From positions 1 through 28,373 of the forward strand of contig UQJC01000025.1 of the NCBI GenBank assembly GCA_900541335.1: a stretch of 28,373 nucleotides of DNA, in the 5' to 3' direction. This stretch comes from an uncultured Prevotella sp. GTDB lineage: Bacteria > Bacteroidota > Bacteroidia > Bacteroidales > Bacteroidaceae. Within the stretch, counting starts at the first letter, position 1. The number at the start of each line of letters is the position of its first letter. A program made the translations under genes and the position numbers. Under the pieces are notes generated by a model, which saw nothing but the letters and a program-made list of their open reading frames with translations, did not search any database and had not been told where the DNA came from. Positions 1-8,036 of this stretch are shown here, in pieces.

Positions 1-300
1 AAACAAGTAGACAGAAATTACTTGTAACAGAATAATATTGGTTTCACCTCATTCTTCTGCCCCATCTTTCCTTCTTTCATAAAAAGAGGAATAAATACCA
101 AACACTCGCTACTCAATTAATTATTTTACTATACTAACAAACGCACTTTGGAAATAACAAATAGAAGGTGAATAATATTGGCTATATATTTGAATATAAT
201 GACAGTAAACATCTTATTTAGATAGGTAAAGCAGGAATACGAAGATAAAAACAGCAGTACATAACGAAAAACAAAAGATTTACTCTTTTTCCGCTTATTT
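1..300. other. AT-rich stretch with no recognisable gene
   Basis: No open reading frame with gene-like composition is visible on either strand. The sequence holds a small hairpin (ACAAGTA at 3-9 with TACTTGT at 19-25) and a 12-nt direct repeat GAATAATATTGG at 30-41 and 170-181. It ends just before a consensus Bacteroidota promoter. It may be the downstream flank of a gene lying left of the window, but nothing in it shows this. Confidence 0.6.
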
Positions 301-302
301 AA

Positions 303-335
303 TTTGGTTATCTCGGAAATATGTTAGTATATTTG
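303..335 (+). promoter_or_regulatory. Bacteroidota-type promoter driving the 340-818 transcript
   Basis: TTTG at 303-306 and TATATTTG at 328-335 match the Bacteroidota consensus (-33 TTTG, -7 TAnnTTTG) with a 21-nt spacer. It is the only promoter in the window where both boxes match exactly. Transcription would start near 342. No good coding gene follows, so the product is probably an RNA (next entry). Confidence 0.65.
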
Positions 336-341
336 CCACAC

Positions 342-818
342 GAAAGCAATCCAATGTGCTTAAACAGACGGTTGGGGTAGTTGAGATCTCCTAAACCAAC
401 TGAAAGGGAAAGTACATGGTTCGCATAGGTACGGTGGCTATAAAACTATTTTTACCTTGAGTGCTAAACTTAAGGAAAGGTGAAAAATTTTGCTCCGTGT
501 CTTCGCTTCTCTTTGCGCACAGATAGCTGCTGCTTTGCTGTGCGATCCGACTGAAATAGGCTGTTTGCCATTTTCGATAAATGCACTTCCCTACCTACAA
601 ACGTCGGATACTGAAAACCTACCTGCACTGCCTCCACTTCCCCACCCGGGACTTTGGGAGAACTCACTTAGGATGATTGGCTTGAACCTATCGTTAAGAT
701 GTTCGGCAATGACCTTAAAAGGTTAGAGTAAAGGTGTCAGGGTACACTTCCTTATTATACCAACAGAGGACTTAACAGCAGAACCTCCTGTTTTCCATAA
801 AAAGACAGGACTTTTTTC
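342..818 (+). ncRNA. Candidate structured non-coding RNA (about 475 nt)
   Basis: A consensus promoter (303-335) and an intrinsic terminator (786-818) bracket sequence without a credible protein gene. Several inverted repeats lie inside: GTACATG with CAT..GTAC around 412-432, CGCACAG 516-522 with CTGTGCG 538-544, ATCCGAC 545-551 with GTCGGAT 603-609, ACCTT/AAGGT near 712-723, and GTGT/ACAC near 736-749. The 516-544 hairpin directly abuts the 545-609 stem, as in a multi-stem RNA. It lacks the landmarks of RNase P RNA, tmRNA and SRP RNA. The only open frames (+ 490-726 from TTG; - 470-667) have atypical composition and may be accidental. The boundaries are inferred and the family is unknown to me. 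A small-protein mRNA is the main alternative. Confidence 0.4.
786..818 (+). terminator. Intrinsic terminator
   Basis: TCCTGT at 786-791 pairs with ACAGGA at 805-810. The stem extends inward by a T-G and two T-A pairs to give about 9 bp with a 7-nt loop, followed at once by CTTTTTTC. Hairpin plus U-run on the plus strand fits the end of the transcript starting near 342. Confidence 0.75.
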
Positions 819-963
819 TCGCAGGACCAACCTCCCCACTGGTAAAATTGATTTTCTGTTCCCTTCGCTAAAGTTCTACAGATTCTTGTCTCACTTTCAG
901 ACGGATGATTGAAACTTCCGAACTGAATGCTGAAACAAAAACGATCTTTGAAATGGGTTTAAA

Positions 964-1503
964 ATGCAAGGCCAACCTTTGAGTGATGCCGATTTGTGCT
1001 CTGCACAATGTAGCATATCGAAAAAGCGGACTTTTTATGGGTTTAAACTGTGCGAACTACCCCAAAAGACGCTCGACAAGGGGTTTGCACACTGCGGACT
1101 ACCAAAAAAGACGCTCGACAAGGGGTTTACGCACTGCGGACTACCAAAAAAGACGCTCGACAAGGGGTTTGCGCACTGCGGACTACTAAAAAAGACGCTC
1201 GACAAGGGGGACGCACACTGCGGACGGCCCAAAAAGATGCTCGACAAGGGAGTCGTACACTGCAGACTGCTAAAAAAGACGCTCGACAAGAAGTCCGCAC
1301 ACTATGAACTACCAGAAAATCCGCTAGCAAAAGGTTCAATTGCTACAGCAGCAACAAAGAATTATCCATCGAAATTGCATTACAGGAAGTGCTACCTAAA
1401 CCCTCAATCTAACAAGTATCTATTCTCCATCAAACAGCTTAAAGGATGGACAAGGCATAAGGTAAATCAAAGAAAGCTGGAAAAATCCTATGATGTAGCC
1501 TGA
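964..1503 (+). CDS. Doubtful ORF spanning the 42-bp repeat array
   Basis: A 179-codon frame begins at ATG 964. It runs through all repeat units (14-residue period, e.g. KTLDKGFAHCGLPK), then about 55 non-repeat residues rich in Lys, Asn and Tyr, to TGA at 1501-1503. Because 42 is a multiple of 3 and the unit has no stops, the other plus frames and at least two minus frames are also open over the array, so openness is not evidence of coding. Substitutions between units do not favour synonymous sites in this frame. The 3' part uses AGG, AGA and CTA codons that are unlike the neighbouring genes. There is no clear promoter directly upstream. A Cys/His-containing repeat protein is possible. I recognise no family. 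Confidence 0.2.
   Translation: MQGQPLSDADLCSAQCSISKKRTFYGFKLCELPQKTLDKGFAHCGLPKKTLDKGFTHCGLPKKTLDKGFAHCGLLKKTLDKGDAHCGRPKKMLDKGVVHCRLLKKTLDKKSAHYELPENPLAKGSIATAATKNYPSKLHYRKCYLNPQSNKYLFSIKQLKGWTRHKVNQRKLEKSYDVA
1021..1340 (+). repeat. 42-bp tandem repeat array
   Basis: Six well-conserved 42-bp units begin at 1063, 1105, 1147, 1189, 1231 and 1273. They are flanked by a degenerate unit at 1021 (same ends, different middle) and a decayed one from about 1315. The core is AAAAAGACGCTCGACAAGGG followed by a variable triplet pair and CACTGCGGACTAC. Units 2-4 are nearly identical and divergence rises towards both edges, as expected for an array grown by slippage or unequal exchange in its centre. 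There are no spacers, so it is not a CRISPR array. Confidence 0.95.
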
Positions 1504-1545
1504 TTCGTTTAATACCGACTACAAAGGACCAGGTAGCTTAAACTG

Positions 1546-1612
1546 GCGCAACTAATAACCTCTTTAAAAAATCTCCCTGCAGTTGCGCTATCACAGGGAG
1601 TCTTATATTTTA
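1546..1612 (+). terminator. Hairpin before the DUF6261-like gene, possible terminator or leader
   Basis: CTCCCTG 1573-1579 pairs with CAGGGAG 1594-1600 around a 14-nt loop, followed by the T-rich TCTTATATTTTATATT and then the ATG at 1617. The loop contains AGTTGCGC (1581-1588), an exact reverse complement of GCGCAACT at 1546-1553. Two mutually exclusive folds are therefore possible. It may simply terminate transcription from the repeat locus. Confidence 0.45.
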
Positions 1613-1616
1613 TATT

Positions 1617-2630
1617 ATGATATATTCTATTGAAGCGTTCAGCAAGTCTACGCTTACTAATGACTTGCACGATGAATTTATGCATGAATGCGTAAAAATC
1701 ATCTCGGGAATCGAGTCTTCCGAAAACGTGAAGTTCACAACCATGAAAACGGAGTTTCTTGAAGCATTTTCAGAAGAAGAGAAGTGGTTTATACGAAGCA
1801 AGGTTGACCCCTCGCTGGGAAAACTGCACCAACTTTCTCAAGAACGAGCACACGCTTATTCGGGTATGAGACAAGCTATCAAGAGTGTAAGGATGGCTAA
1901 ACTGAACGGTTACGAACGTACGGAGGTGCTACTGAAACACTTTAATACGTATCAGAAGAACTTGAAGACCAGTGTGGAGGGCTTAACTGCGATCATCCGA
2001 AATCTGCTCAACGACCTTTCTCAGGAAGAGGAGCAACAGGTGCTGACGGAAACGGGTACCATGGTTTACTACAACAGACTGATGACACTTAACGAGGAAG
2101 TGGAAAATCAAAAGATGTTGTGCCGCGACTATGACAGCCAGACGGTAACCGCAGCTTTAAAGAAGGCTCGCAGCACGATGGATCATGTCTATGATGAAGC
2201 CGTGAAGATTATGGAAGGTTGTGCCAATATGCTGGGCGGTTCGTATGAGAAGGCGATTGCTCTGTGGAATGCATCCATCCGCAAATTCAAGGAAACGGTG
2301 AAGTTGAGACTGGCTATACGTGAAGCGGCCAAGAAGAAGGAAGAGGCTAACAAGCAACCCACGGATGTTGCTCCCGAAACCAATCAGCCCAACGGGCAAA
2401 CTGGAGGCAACTCATCAGACAATCAACCGAACGTACCCCAACCGGAAGAGAAGCCTGGTACGGGTACGGAAGGTAAGTTGCCGCAGCCTGGAGCCAAGCC
2501 CGATCAGCCTAATGCGGATGGAAATCAATCGTCTGAACAAGGCGACAAGCAACCGGGAACCACGAACCCTGAAGGTGAAGGTACAGGGGGACTGGTAACT
2601 GAAGCTCGTCCGGAAGCGGCTTCGGTGTAA
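1617..2630 (+). CDS. DUF6261-like protein with a low-complexity tail
   Basis: This 337-residue protein has no signal peptide or membrane segment and is probably cytoplasmic. Residues 1-245 are helical and charged (heptad-like stretches around 100-200) and resemble the Bacteroidales DUF6261 family from memory; that family has no known function and members are usually about 230-250 residues. Residues about 246-337 form an unusual disordered tail rich in Pro, Gly, Gln, Asn and Glu, with motifs such as QPNGQTGG, PQPEEKPGTG and QPGTTNPEGEG. The ATG follows a hairpin and a T-rich tract, and no clear ribosome binding site is seen. The gene is a single unit, convergent with the Rpn gene and sharing a terminator with it. 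The domain call is moderately sure; the function is unknown. Confidence 0.75.
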   Translation: MIYSIEAFSKSTLTNDLHDEFMHECVKIISGIESSENVKFTTMKTEFLEAFSEEEKWFIRSKVDPSLGKLHQLSQERAHAYSGMRQAIKSVRMAKLNGYERTEVLLKHFNTYQKNLKTSVEGLTAIIRNLLNDLSQEEEQQVLTETGTMVYYNRLMTLNEEVENQKMLCRDYDSQTVTAALKKARSTMDHVYDEAVKIMEGCANMLGGSYEKAIALWNASIRKFKETVKLRLAIREAAKKKEEANKQPTDVAPETNQPNGQTGGNSSDNQPNVPQPEEKPGTGTEGKLPQPGAKPDQPNADGNQSSEQGDKQPGTTNPEGEGTGGLVTEARPEAASV

Positions 2631-2697
2631 CGCGCCATGTCGCATGGGGTAACATCAGCCAGATTGTCTGACAACTGACGTTGCCCTACGTAAGAGA

Positions 2698-2746
2698 AAA
2701 GGAGATACCTCTAACCTCCCATGAGGTCGGAGATATCTCCTTATTT
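2698..2746. terminator. Bidirectional terminator between convergent genes
   Basis: AAGGAGATA at 2699-2707 pairs with TATCTCCTT at 2734-2742. Inside it CCTC (2708-2711) can pair with GAGG (2723-2726). A-rich sequence lies on the left and TTATTTTA on the right, so it can work for the plus gene ending at 2630 and the minus gene ending at 2795. Confidence 0.75.
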
Positions 2747-2794
2747 TAGATTTGAACAAAACGAGGTTTGAAAAGCAAAGAATCCAGCAAGTTA

Positions 2795-3715
2795 TTATAA
2801 GGACAGTAATGCTTCCTCACTCAAACCTGTCAAAGCGGCAATACGATGGAGCGACCAGCCTTCTTCTTTTAAAGTCTTCGCCATGCGCAGAGCCATCTTT
2901 TTTTCGCCTTGCTCTAGTCCTTGCTCTAGTCCTTGTTCTAACCCTTGCTCTATACCCGCAGCCATACCTGCAGCATAGCCCTTCTCATGTCCACGTATCT
3001 CGGCTGTTTCTACTACACTGTAGATATCGCGAAAGACCTTGAGGGAAGCTTCATAGTCAACGCGCTCCTGCGGATTGAACTGAGCGATTTCTGCAGCTTG
3101 AAACAATTGGGTAAAAACTTGTTCTTGCAGCGTGGCAGGACGTTCCATAAGACGAGAAAGGTTCTTGATGGCATAGAGCCACTTGTCGAACAACGTATTC
3201 AACTCCTGCTCTTGCTTGGTAAACTTGGGCATTTCGAGATAAACATACGTCAGTTTATCGTAGAACACTTCCTTTGTCTGAGTGTCAAGCAGCTTGACTT
3301 CATGATGAAAGTAATCGGGATTGGTATCATCGAAACAAAAGTTGAGAATGCCAATCGTATAAACGGCTGTCAGCTGATAATTCCACTCGTGCCCTTTGAC
3401 TGCTTGGTCACGAATAGGGAAAGTGGAATAGAAAATGCTTCGATCTTTAAAGTATTGCTGTTCAGCCTTCTGCATTTCTACCAAAATCTTGGACCCGTCA
3501 ACTGTCTCACAGTACACATCAAAGACAGCCTTGCGGTCATATTCCTGACCACCCAGATGCTCCGTATTCAAATAGGTCAAATCACGGATTTCTTCTTTCC
3601 CATGAAGCAAGGCATTCAAAAAGCTGATAAGCAACTCTTTATTGGCCTCTGTTCCAAACAGCTTCTTAAAAGCGAAGTCTGTATAGAAATTGACATAACG
3701 TTCATAGTTTATCAT
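2795..3715 (-). CDS. Rpn/PD-(D/E)XK nuclease family protein (PDDEXK_2-type transposase-like)
   Basis: The 306-residue protein starts at ATG 3715; a TTG two codons upstream is less likely. The N-terminus (YTDFAFKKLFG, residues 11-21) is the hallmark of the Rpn / PF12784 group. The nuclease core is visible as D66 (KAVFDVYC) and E80-x-Q82 (ILVEMQ), the D...ExQ form of the active site. Members are DNA endonucleases that stimulate RecA-independent recombination (E. coli Rpn) or are annotated as transposases; many vary by repeat changes. Residues 255-270 are four EQGL-type repeats encoded by 12-bp units. A short C-terminal helix-turn-helix-like segment follows (WSLHRIAALTGLSEEA). No terminal inverted repeats flank the gene, so it does not look like a mobile element by itself. 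Confidence 0.88.
   Translation of the reverse strand: MINYERYVNFYTDFAFKKLFGTEANKELLISFLNALLHGKEEIRDLTYLNTEHLGGQEYDRKAVFDVYCETVDGSKILVEMQKAEQQYFKDRSIFYSTFPIRDQAVKGHEWNYQLTAVYTIGILNFCFDDTNPDYFHHEVKLLDTQTKEVFYDKLTYVYLEMPKFTKQEQELNTLFDKWLYAIKNLSRLMERPATLQEQVFTQLFQAAEIAQFNPQERVDYEASLKVFRDIYSVVETAEIRGHEKGYAAGMAAGIEQGLEQGLEQGLEQGEKKMALRMAKTLKEEGWSLHRIAALTGLSEEALLSL
2907..2954 (-). repeat. Four 12-bp repeats inside the Rpn gene
   Basis: On the plus strand CCTTGCTCTAGT occurs at 2907-2918 and 2919-2930, with variants at 2931-2942 and 2943-2954. They encode EQGL repeats on the minus strand. Being in-frame 12-mers, copy number can change by slippage without a frameshift. Confidence 0.9.
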
Positions 3716-3739
3716 AATCAACGGAATTTAGTCGGATGA

Positions 3740-3747
3740 CAAAAATA
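3740..3747 (-). promoter_or_regulatory. -7 box for the Rpn gene
   Basis: The minus strand reads TATTTTTG, an exact TAnnTTTG match, about 25 nt before the ATG at 3715. This supports the shorter start. No TTTG lies at the expected -33 distance, so the promoter may be weak. Confidence 0.5.
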
Positions 3748-3789
3748 TTGAAAAGGATTTCTCCTTATCGCCCGAACCAAACACAGCCG

Positions 3790-6216
3790 TTACACATTGG
3801 CCACGCGCATGATGTCTGCAAAGACACCGGCTGCCGTAACTTCGGCTCCGGCACCATAGCCTTGAATCAACATCGGGTATTCGCGGTAACGCTCGGTAGT
3901 GAGAAGGAGAATATTATTTGAACCTTCAAGCTCGTAGAAGGGGTGATTGTGGGGAATTTCCTGCAGTCCGACACTTCCCTTGCCTTCACTCCAACGAGCC
4001 ACAAATCGCCAGCACTTGCCTTCGGCTTGCAAGCGTTTTCTTTCCGTTTCGAAGTGAGCATCGAAATCGGGCAGACGTTGCCAAAAGGCCTCCAAACTGC
4101 CATCGAAGAGTGCCTGAGGAATAAAGAGATGACGCTCGATCTCGTCGAACTCCACGCGATACCCACTCTCACGAGCCAAAATCAAAAGTTTACGCACCAC
4201 GTCCTTGCCCGACAGGTCGATACGCGGATCGGGTTCACTATAACCTTTTTCCTTCGCCAACCGCACTGCTTCACTGAACGGAACGGTCTCGGAGAGGGTA
4301 TTGAAAACAAAGTTCAACGTGCCACTCAACACAGCTTCGATGCGCAAGATGCGGTCGCCAGAGTTACAGAGGTCATTGATGGTATTGATGATGGGAAGAC
4401 CCGCTCCCACATTCGTTTCGAAGAGGTATTTCACCCCCTTTTCACGGGCTATTTGCTTGAGCAAGCGGTAATGGTCGTAGGAAGAAGATGCTCCGATTTT
4501 ATTGGCTGCCACAATATTGACGTTGTGACGGAGCAAACGTTCGTACTGAGCGGCGACTTCATCACCGGCTGTACAGTCTACAAAGACGGAATTGAAGATG
4601 TTCATCTCCTCAATCTCACGCATCATGCGTTCGATGCCGCCCTCTCCACCTTGCTCCATGGCCTCACGGTAATGATGTGGGTCAATGCCATTGCGGTCGT
4701 AGACGGCATGTGAACGCCCGCTGATACCCACGATATTAAGTTTCAAACCGCGTTCTTCAAAGAGTTTGTCACGCTGGGCAGCAATCTGCTCAATGAGACT
4801 TCCCCCGACCGTACCTGTACCGCAGATAAAGAGGTTGAGGTCTTCGTGTTCGCTGAGGAAAAGGCTGTCGTGAAGCACATTGAGCGTCTTGCGCAATTGA
4901 GCTCGTTCGACAACAAAGGAAAGGTTCATTTCCTGTCCGCCCATAGCAACTGCCGAGATGCTGATACCGTTGCGTCCAAGCACCGAAAAGAGTTTACCAG
5001 CTATACCGGGCAACTTACGCATGCGTTCACCCACGACAGCCACACTCGAAAGTCCGTCGGCAAGGGTGGCACGGTTCATCGCTCCGTCGGCTATCTCGGC
5101 TGCAAATTCTGCATCGAGCAATTCGCAGGCTCGTCGGGCGTCAGCCGGTGTCATACCTATGGAAGTACTCGTTTCGGAAGAGTTTTGTGCTACCATAAAC
5201 ACACTGATTCCCCCTGCTGCCAAGGTAGCGAAAATACGGCGGTTGACACCGATGACACCGACCATTGACAAACCACTGACAGTAACCATGCTTGTTTCCT
5301 GTACAGAAGAGATACCACGTATGGGACGTTCACTACGGGCTGCGTCGCGACGAATGACACTACCTGCAGCTTCCGGATGGAAGGTATTCTTGATGTAAAT
5401 CGGAATATTCTTCTGGCAAACGGGATAGATGGTAGGCGGATAGACGACCTTCGCACCGAAATTGCACAATTCCATGGCTTCGGCATAGGAAAGCTGGTCG
5501 ATGGTGTAAGCCGTAGGAATAATGCGCGGATCTGCCGTCATAAAGCCGTCTACATCGGTCCATATTTCCAAACATTCAGCATCGAGAGCGGCGGCTAAAA
5601 TCGAAGCGGTATAGTCGGAACCACCCCGACCGAGATTGGTCGTTACGCCCGTACTGCCATCGGAAGCAATGAAACCACCTGTCACAATGCGATGTGGACG
5701 ATGAGCAAAGTGTTCCCGAATGAGACGATTAGTCTGTTCGAAATCGACTACATGGCGATTGCCCTGCTTCATGGTCTTCATAAATTGGCGGGCATCCAGG
5801 TGACTAGCACCGGCTATCAAGGCTGTGACAATCAAAGAGGAAAGCCGTTCGCCGTAAGCGACAATAGCATCCGCCGTCTTGGGGGTCAGGTCTTGAATGA
5901 GACTGATGCCGTGAAGGATGCTTCGCAATTCGGTAAAGAGGGCATCGAGCTGTTGCAGCAAAGCTCCTTGCCCTTCGGAAGGAATGACTTCTGCCACCAA
6001 AGCATGGTGACGTTGTACCAATGCTTCCAGTTGCTCCTGGTATGCAGCTTCGCCCGCTGCTGCCTGTTGGGTGAGTGCTATGAGTCCGTCGGTCACACCA
6101 CCTAAGGCGGAAACGACTACAATCACATCGTCGGCATTGTCCTCGACAATGCGCTTGACGCTCAGTATACTTGCAGCGGTTCCAACAGAGGAACCGCCGA
6201 ATTTTAGAACTTTCAT
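3790..6216 (-). CDS. thrA: Bifunctional aspartokinase / homoserine dehydrogenase
   Basis: This cytoplasmic enzyme catalyses the first step (aspartate to aspartyl phosphate) and third step (aspartate semialdehyde to homoserine) of threonine and methionine synthesis. The aspartokinase domain covers residues 1-285, with the nucleotide-binding KFGGSS at 5-10 and GRGGSDYTAS at 197-206. Two ACT-type regulatory segments follow at about 305-455, implying allosteric feedback, probably by threonine. The homoserine dehydrogenase starts with the Rossmann loop GTGTVGG (466-472) and includes the ETNVGAGLPIINT and SEPDPRIDLSGKD motifs. At 808 residues it is full length for the family. No thrB or thrC is adjacent and no leader peptide or attenuator is seen. 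It may be read from the GHL10 gene upstream, since the 124-nt gap has no terminator. Confidence 0.97.
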   Translation of the reverse strand: MKVLKFGGSSVGTAASILSVKRIVEDNADDVIVVVSALGGVTDGLIALTQQAAAGEAAYQEQLEALVQRHHALVAEVIPSEGQGALLQQLDALFTELRSILHGISLIQDLTPKTADAIVAYGERLSSLIVTALIAGASHLDARQFMKTMKQGNRHVVDFEQTNRLIREHFAHRPHRIVTGGFIASDGSTGVTTNLGRGGSDYTASILAAALDAECLEIWTDVDGFMTADPRIIPTAYTIDQLSYAEAMELCNFGAKVVYPPTIYPVCQKNIPIYIKNTFHPEAAGSVIRRDAARSERPIRGISSVQETSMVTVSGLSMVGVIGVNRRIFATLAAGGISVFMVAQNSSETSTSIGMTPADARRACELLDAEFAAEIADGAMNRATLADGLSSVAVVGERMRKLPGIAGKLFSVLGRNGISISAVAMGGQEMNLSFVVERAQLRKTLNVLHDSLFLSEHEDLNLFICGTGTVGGSLIEQIAAQRDKLFEERGLKLNIVGISGRSHAVYDRNGIDPHHYREAMEQGGEGGIERMMREIEEMNIFNSVFVDCTAGDEVAAQYERLLRHNVNIVAANKIGASSSYDHYRLLKQIAREKGVKYLFETNVGAGLPIINTINDLCNSGDRILRIEAVLSGTLNFVFNTLSETVPFSEAVRLAKEKGYSEPDPRIDLSGKDVVRKLLILARESGYRVEFDEIERHLFIPQALFDGSLEAFWQRLPDFDAHFETERKRLQAEGKCWRFVARWSEGKGSVGLQEIPHNHPFYELEGSNNILLLTTERYREYPMLIQGYGAGAEVTAAGVFADIMRVANV

Positions 6217-6340
6217 TAGAAGAAAATGATAAGGGAAGAATATAAACGGAAAGATGAGTTCACTCCAAGCTAAGGGAGGTAATCTCTGCTGATGGGTGCC
6301 GTCCTCTCTTGATTCAATTAACTATTTACGAAACGAAGCC

Positions 6341-7852
6341 TTACAGCTTTACCTTTTCCTTGACAGGCTTCGACTCATTATGCAAGCGATCGAGCGCTGT
6401 CACTATATATGTATATTTTTCCTTGCCTCCCTGGTAAGGTAAACGATAGAACGTTTGAGGCGTAATGGCCAAAATGTGCGAAGCATCATTGAGGTCGATT
6501 CTTTCACCCTTACGGAAACGGTAAACTACATAATTACAAGCACGATCCATTTCCTTTTTAGCCTTGGGAGCTGTCCAGAAGAGGTAATAACCATCGGGCA
6601 TCCAAAGCGCCTTGACCTTACGCGGTTTCTTGGGAGCCTCATCGTCCATAAAGGGGAAGAGCGGTTGAAGCGCAGGAGTGCGGTGGTACTTATCCTTCAA
6701 GAGCGTGGCGTAGTTTCCATCATTACGAACCACAGCCGCTGAATACCATAAGCAAGAACCCTGGGTTCGCAATCCACGCTGCAGGGCAAACTTCGCTTCC
6801 ATCTGGTGACGGGTGGGTTGCTGACGGTCTGCGGCACGAACGGTACGCTCAACGTCCTGACCAATAATCAAGGGACGGTTGCCAGCAAAACGGCTCCACC
6901 ACTTGATGAGTTCCTCGTAGTCTGCAGTACGGTGACCGATTTCCCAATAAATCTGCGGCACGGTATAATCTACCCAGCCTTTGTTAATCCAATAAAGTAC
7001 ATCGGCATACAAGTCATCATAATTTTGCAAGCCAGCCGTCTTTGACCCTGGTAAGTTACTGCCCGGCTTGGCATTGTGATAGATACCAAAGGGACTGACA
7101 CCAAACTTTACCCAAGGCTTGACTGCTCGGATGGAGTCATGGAGCATCTCGATAAAGAGATTGACATTATAACGACGCCAATCGCCTAAATCATTGATTC
7201 CATTATGATTGGCACGATAGGTAGCCTGATCGGGAATGGTTACACCCGCTACAGGATAAGGATAGAAGTAGTCATCAATATGAAGTCCGTCGACATCGTA
7301 ACGGCGCACAATGTCGGCAGCAATCTTACACACGTATTTGCGGTTTTCATGAAGTCCGGGATCGAAAATATAGAGTCCATCATACTCAAAAAAGCGTTGC
7401 GGATTTTTTACGTAAGGATGGGTTACAGCCAATTCGCGGGTTCCCTTTGTTTTGGCACGGAAAGGATTGATCCAAGCATGGAGTTCCATTCCTCGGGCAT
7501 GACATTCCTGGACCATCCAGCTCAGAGGGTCCCAATAAGGCGCGGGGGCTTTTCCCTGCTGACCCGTAAGAAAGCGGCTCCAGGGTTCGTAAGGCGACTG
7601 GTAAAGCGCATCGGCCTCACCACGGACTTGGAATATCACCGTATTAACTCCACAGGCTTTCAACACATTGAGTTGCTTGGTCAAATTGGCTTGCATGACA
7701 TCACGACTCATGCCCATAAACTGACCGTTAATCATTTGAATCCAAGCTCCGCGAAATTCGCGTTTGGGAAGAGGAAGTTGCTGTGCGACTACCGGAAGGA
7801 GATAACACAGACTGAGAAGGAGTGTAAAGAGGTATTTCATGAAACTTTTCAT
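6341..7852 (-). CDS. Secreted GHL10-family glycoside hydrolase (DigH/YddW-like)
   Basis: From ATG 7852 the protein has 503 residues. The frame is open up to 8008, but starting at 7852 puts a clean signal peptide first (MKSFMKYLF, then a hydrophobic core to VVAQ at 21-24), so that start is preferred; Met at 7840 is an alternative. The PF02638 (GHL10) domain spans about 30-350, with REFRGAW (31-37), GVNTVIFQVR (68-77), LHAWINPFR (124-132) and the active-site-like DVDGLHIDDYFYP (186-198), then PQIYW further on. A C-terminal segment of about 100 residues resembles a fibronectin-III-type domain. E. coli DigH (YddW) of this family cleaves denuded peptidoglycan glycan strands, and a similar cell-wall role is plausible. 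The substrate is not provable from sequence. Confidence 0.9.
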   Translation of the reverse strand: MKSFMKYLFTLLLSLCYLLPVVAQQLPLPKREFRGAWIQMINGQFMGMSRDVMQANLTKQLNVLKACGVNTVIFQVRGEADALYQSPYEPWSRFLTGQQGKAPAPYWDPLSWMVQECHARGMELHAWINPFRAKTKGTRELAVTHPYVKNPQRFFEYDGLYIFDPGLHENRKYVCKIAADIVRRYDVDGLHIDDYFYPYPVAGVTIPDQATYRANHNGINDLGDWRRYNVNLFIEMLHDSIRAVKPWVKFGVSPFGIYHNAKPGSNLPGSKTAGLQNYDDLYADVLYWINKGWVDYTVPQIYWEIGHRTADYEELIKWWSRFAGNRPLIIGQDVERTVRAADRQQPTRHQMEAKFALQRGLRTQGSCLWYSAAVVRNDGNYATLLKDKYHRTPALQPLFPFMDDEAPKKPRKVKALWMPDGYYLFWTAPKAKKEMDRACNYVVYRFRKGERIDLNDASHILAITPQTFYRLPYQGGKEKYTYIVTALDRLHNESKPVKEKVKL

Positions 7853-8036
7853 TAATGAGCATTCTACGTGACCCTGTTTTAGCCTTACAAGATTGGAGAA
7901 TGAAACAGAATTGGACTTTAGAAAGATATGCATCGTGCCGATCTGATGCGCCACCCCGCAACTCCTCGTACTTCTCAACTCGCATCTTTTCAACCTTCCA
8001 CGCTTCAACGACTCTTAATCAGGACCTGTCATAATA

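Noticed and set aside
30..181. Iterons or an origin based on the 12-nt repeat GAATAATATTGG
   Set aside because: Only two copies 140 bp apart, no DnaA-box cluster and no replication gene nearby.
470..726. Small proteins on either strand (+ 490-726 from TTG, - 470-667)
   Set aside because: Both overlap the hairpin-rich candidate RNA, neither has a recognisable motif or a good start context, and the minus frame opposes the promoter direction.
1021..1340. CRISPR array
   Set aside because: The 42-bp units follow one another with no spacers, and no cas genes are in the window.
2795..3715. Insertion sequence around the Rpn-family gene
   Set aside because: No terminal inverted repeats or target-site duplications could be seen on either side.
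6217..6340. Threonine attenuator upstream of thrA
   Set aside because: No leader peptide with Thr/Ile codons and no terminator hairpin could be found in the gap.
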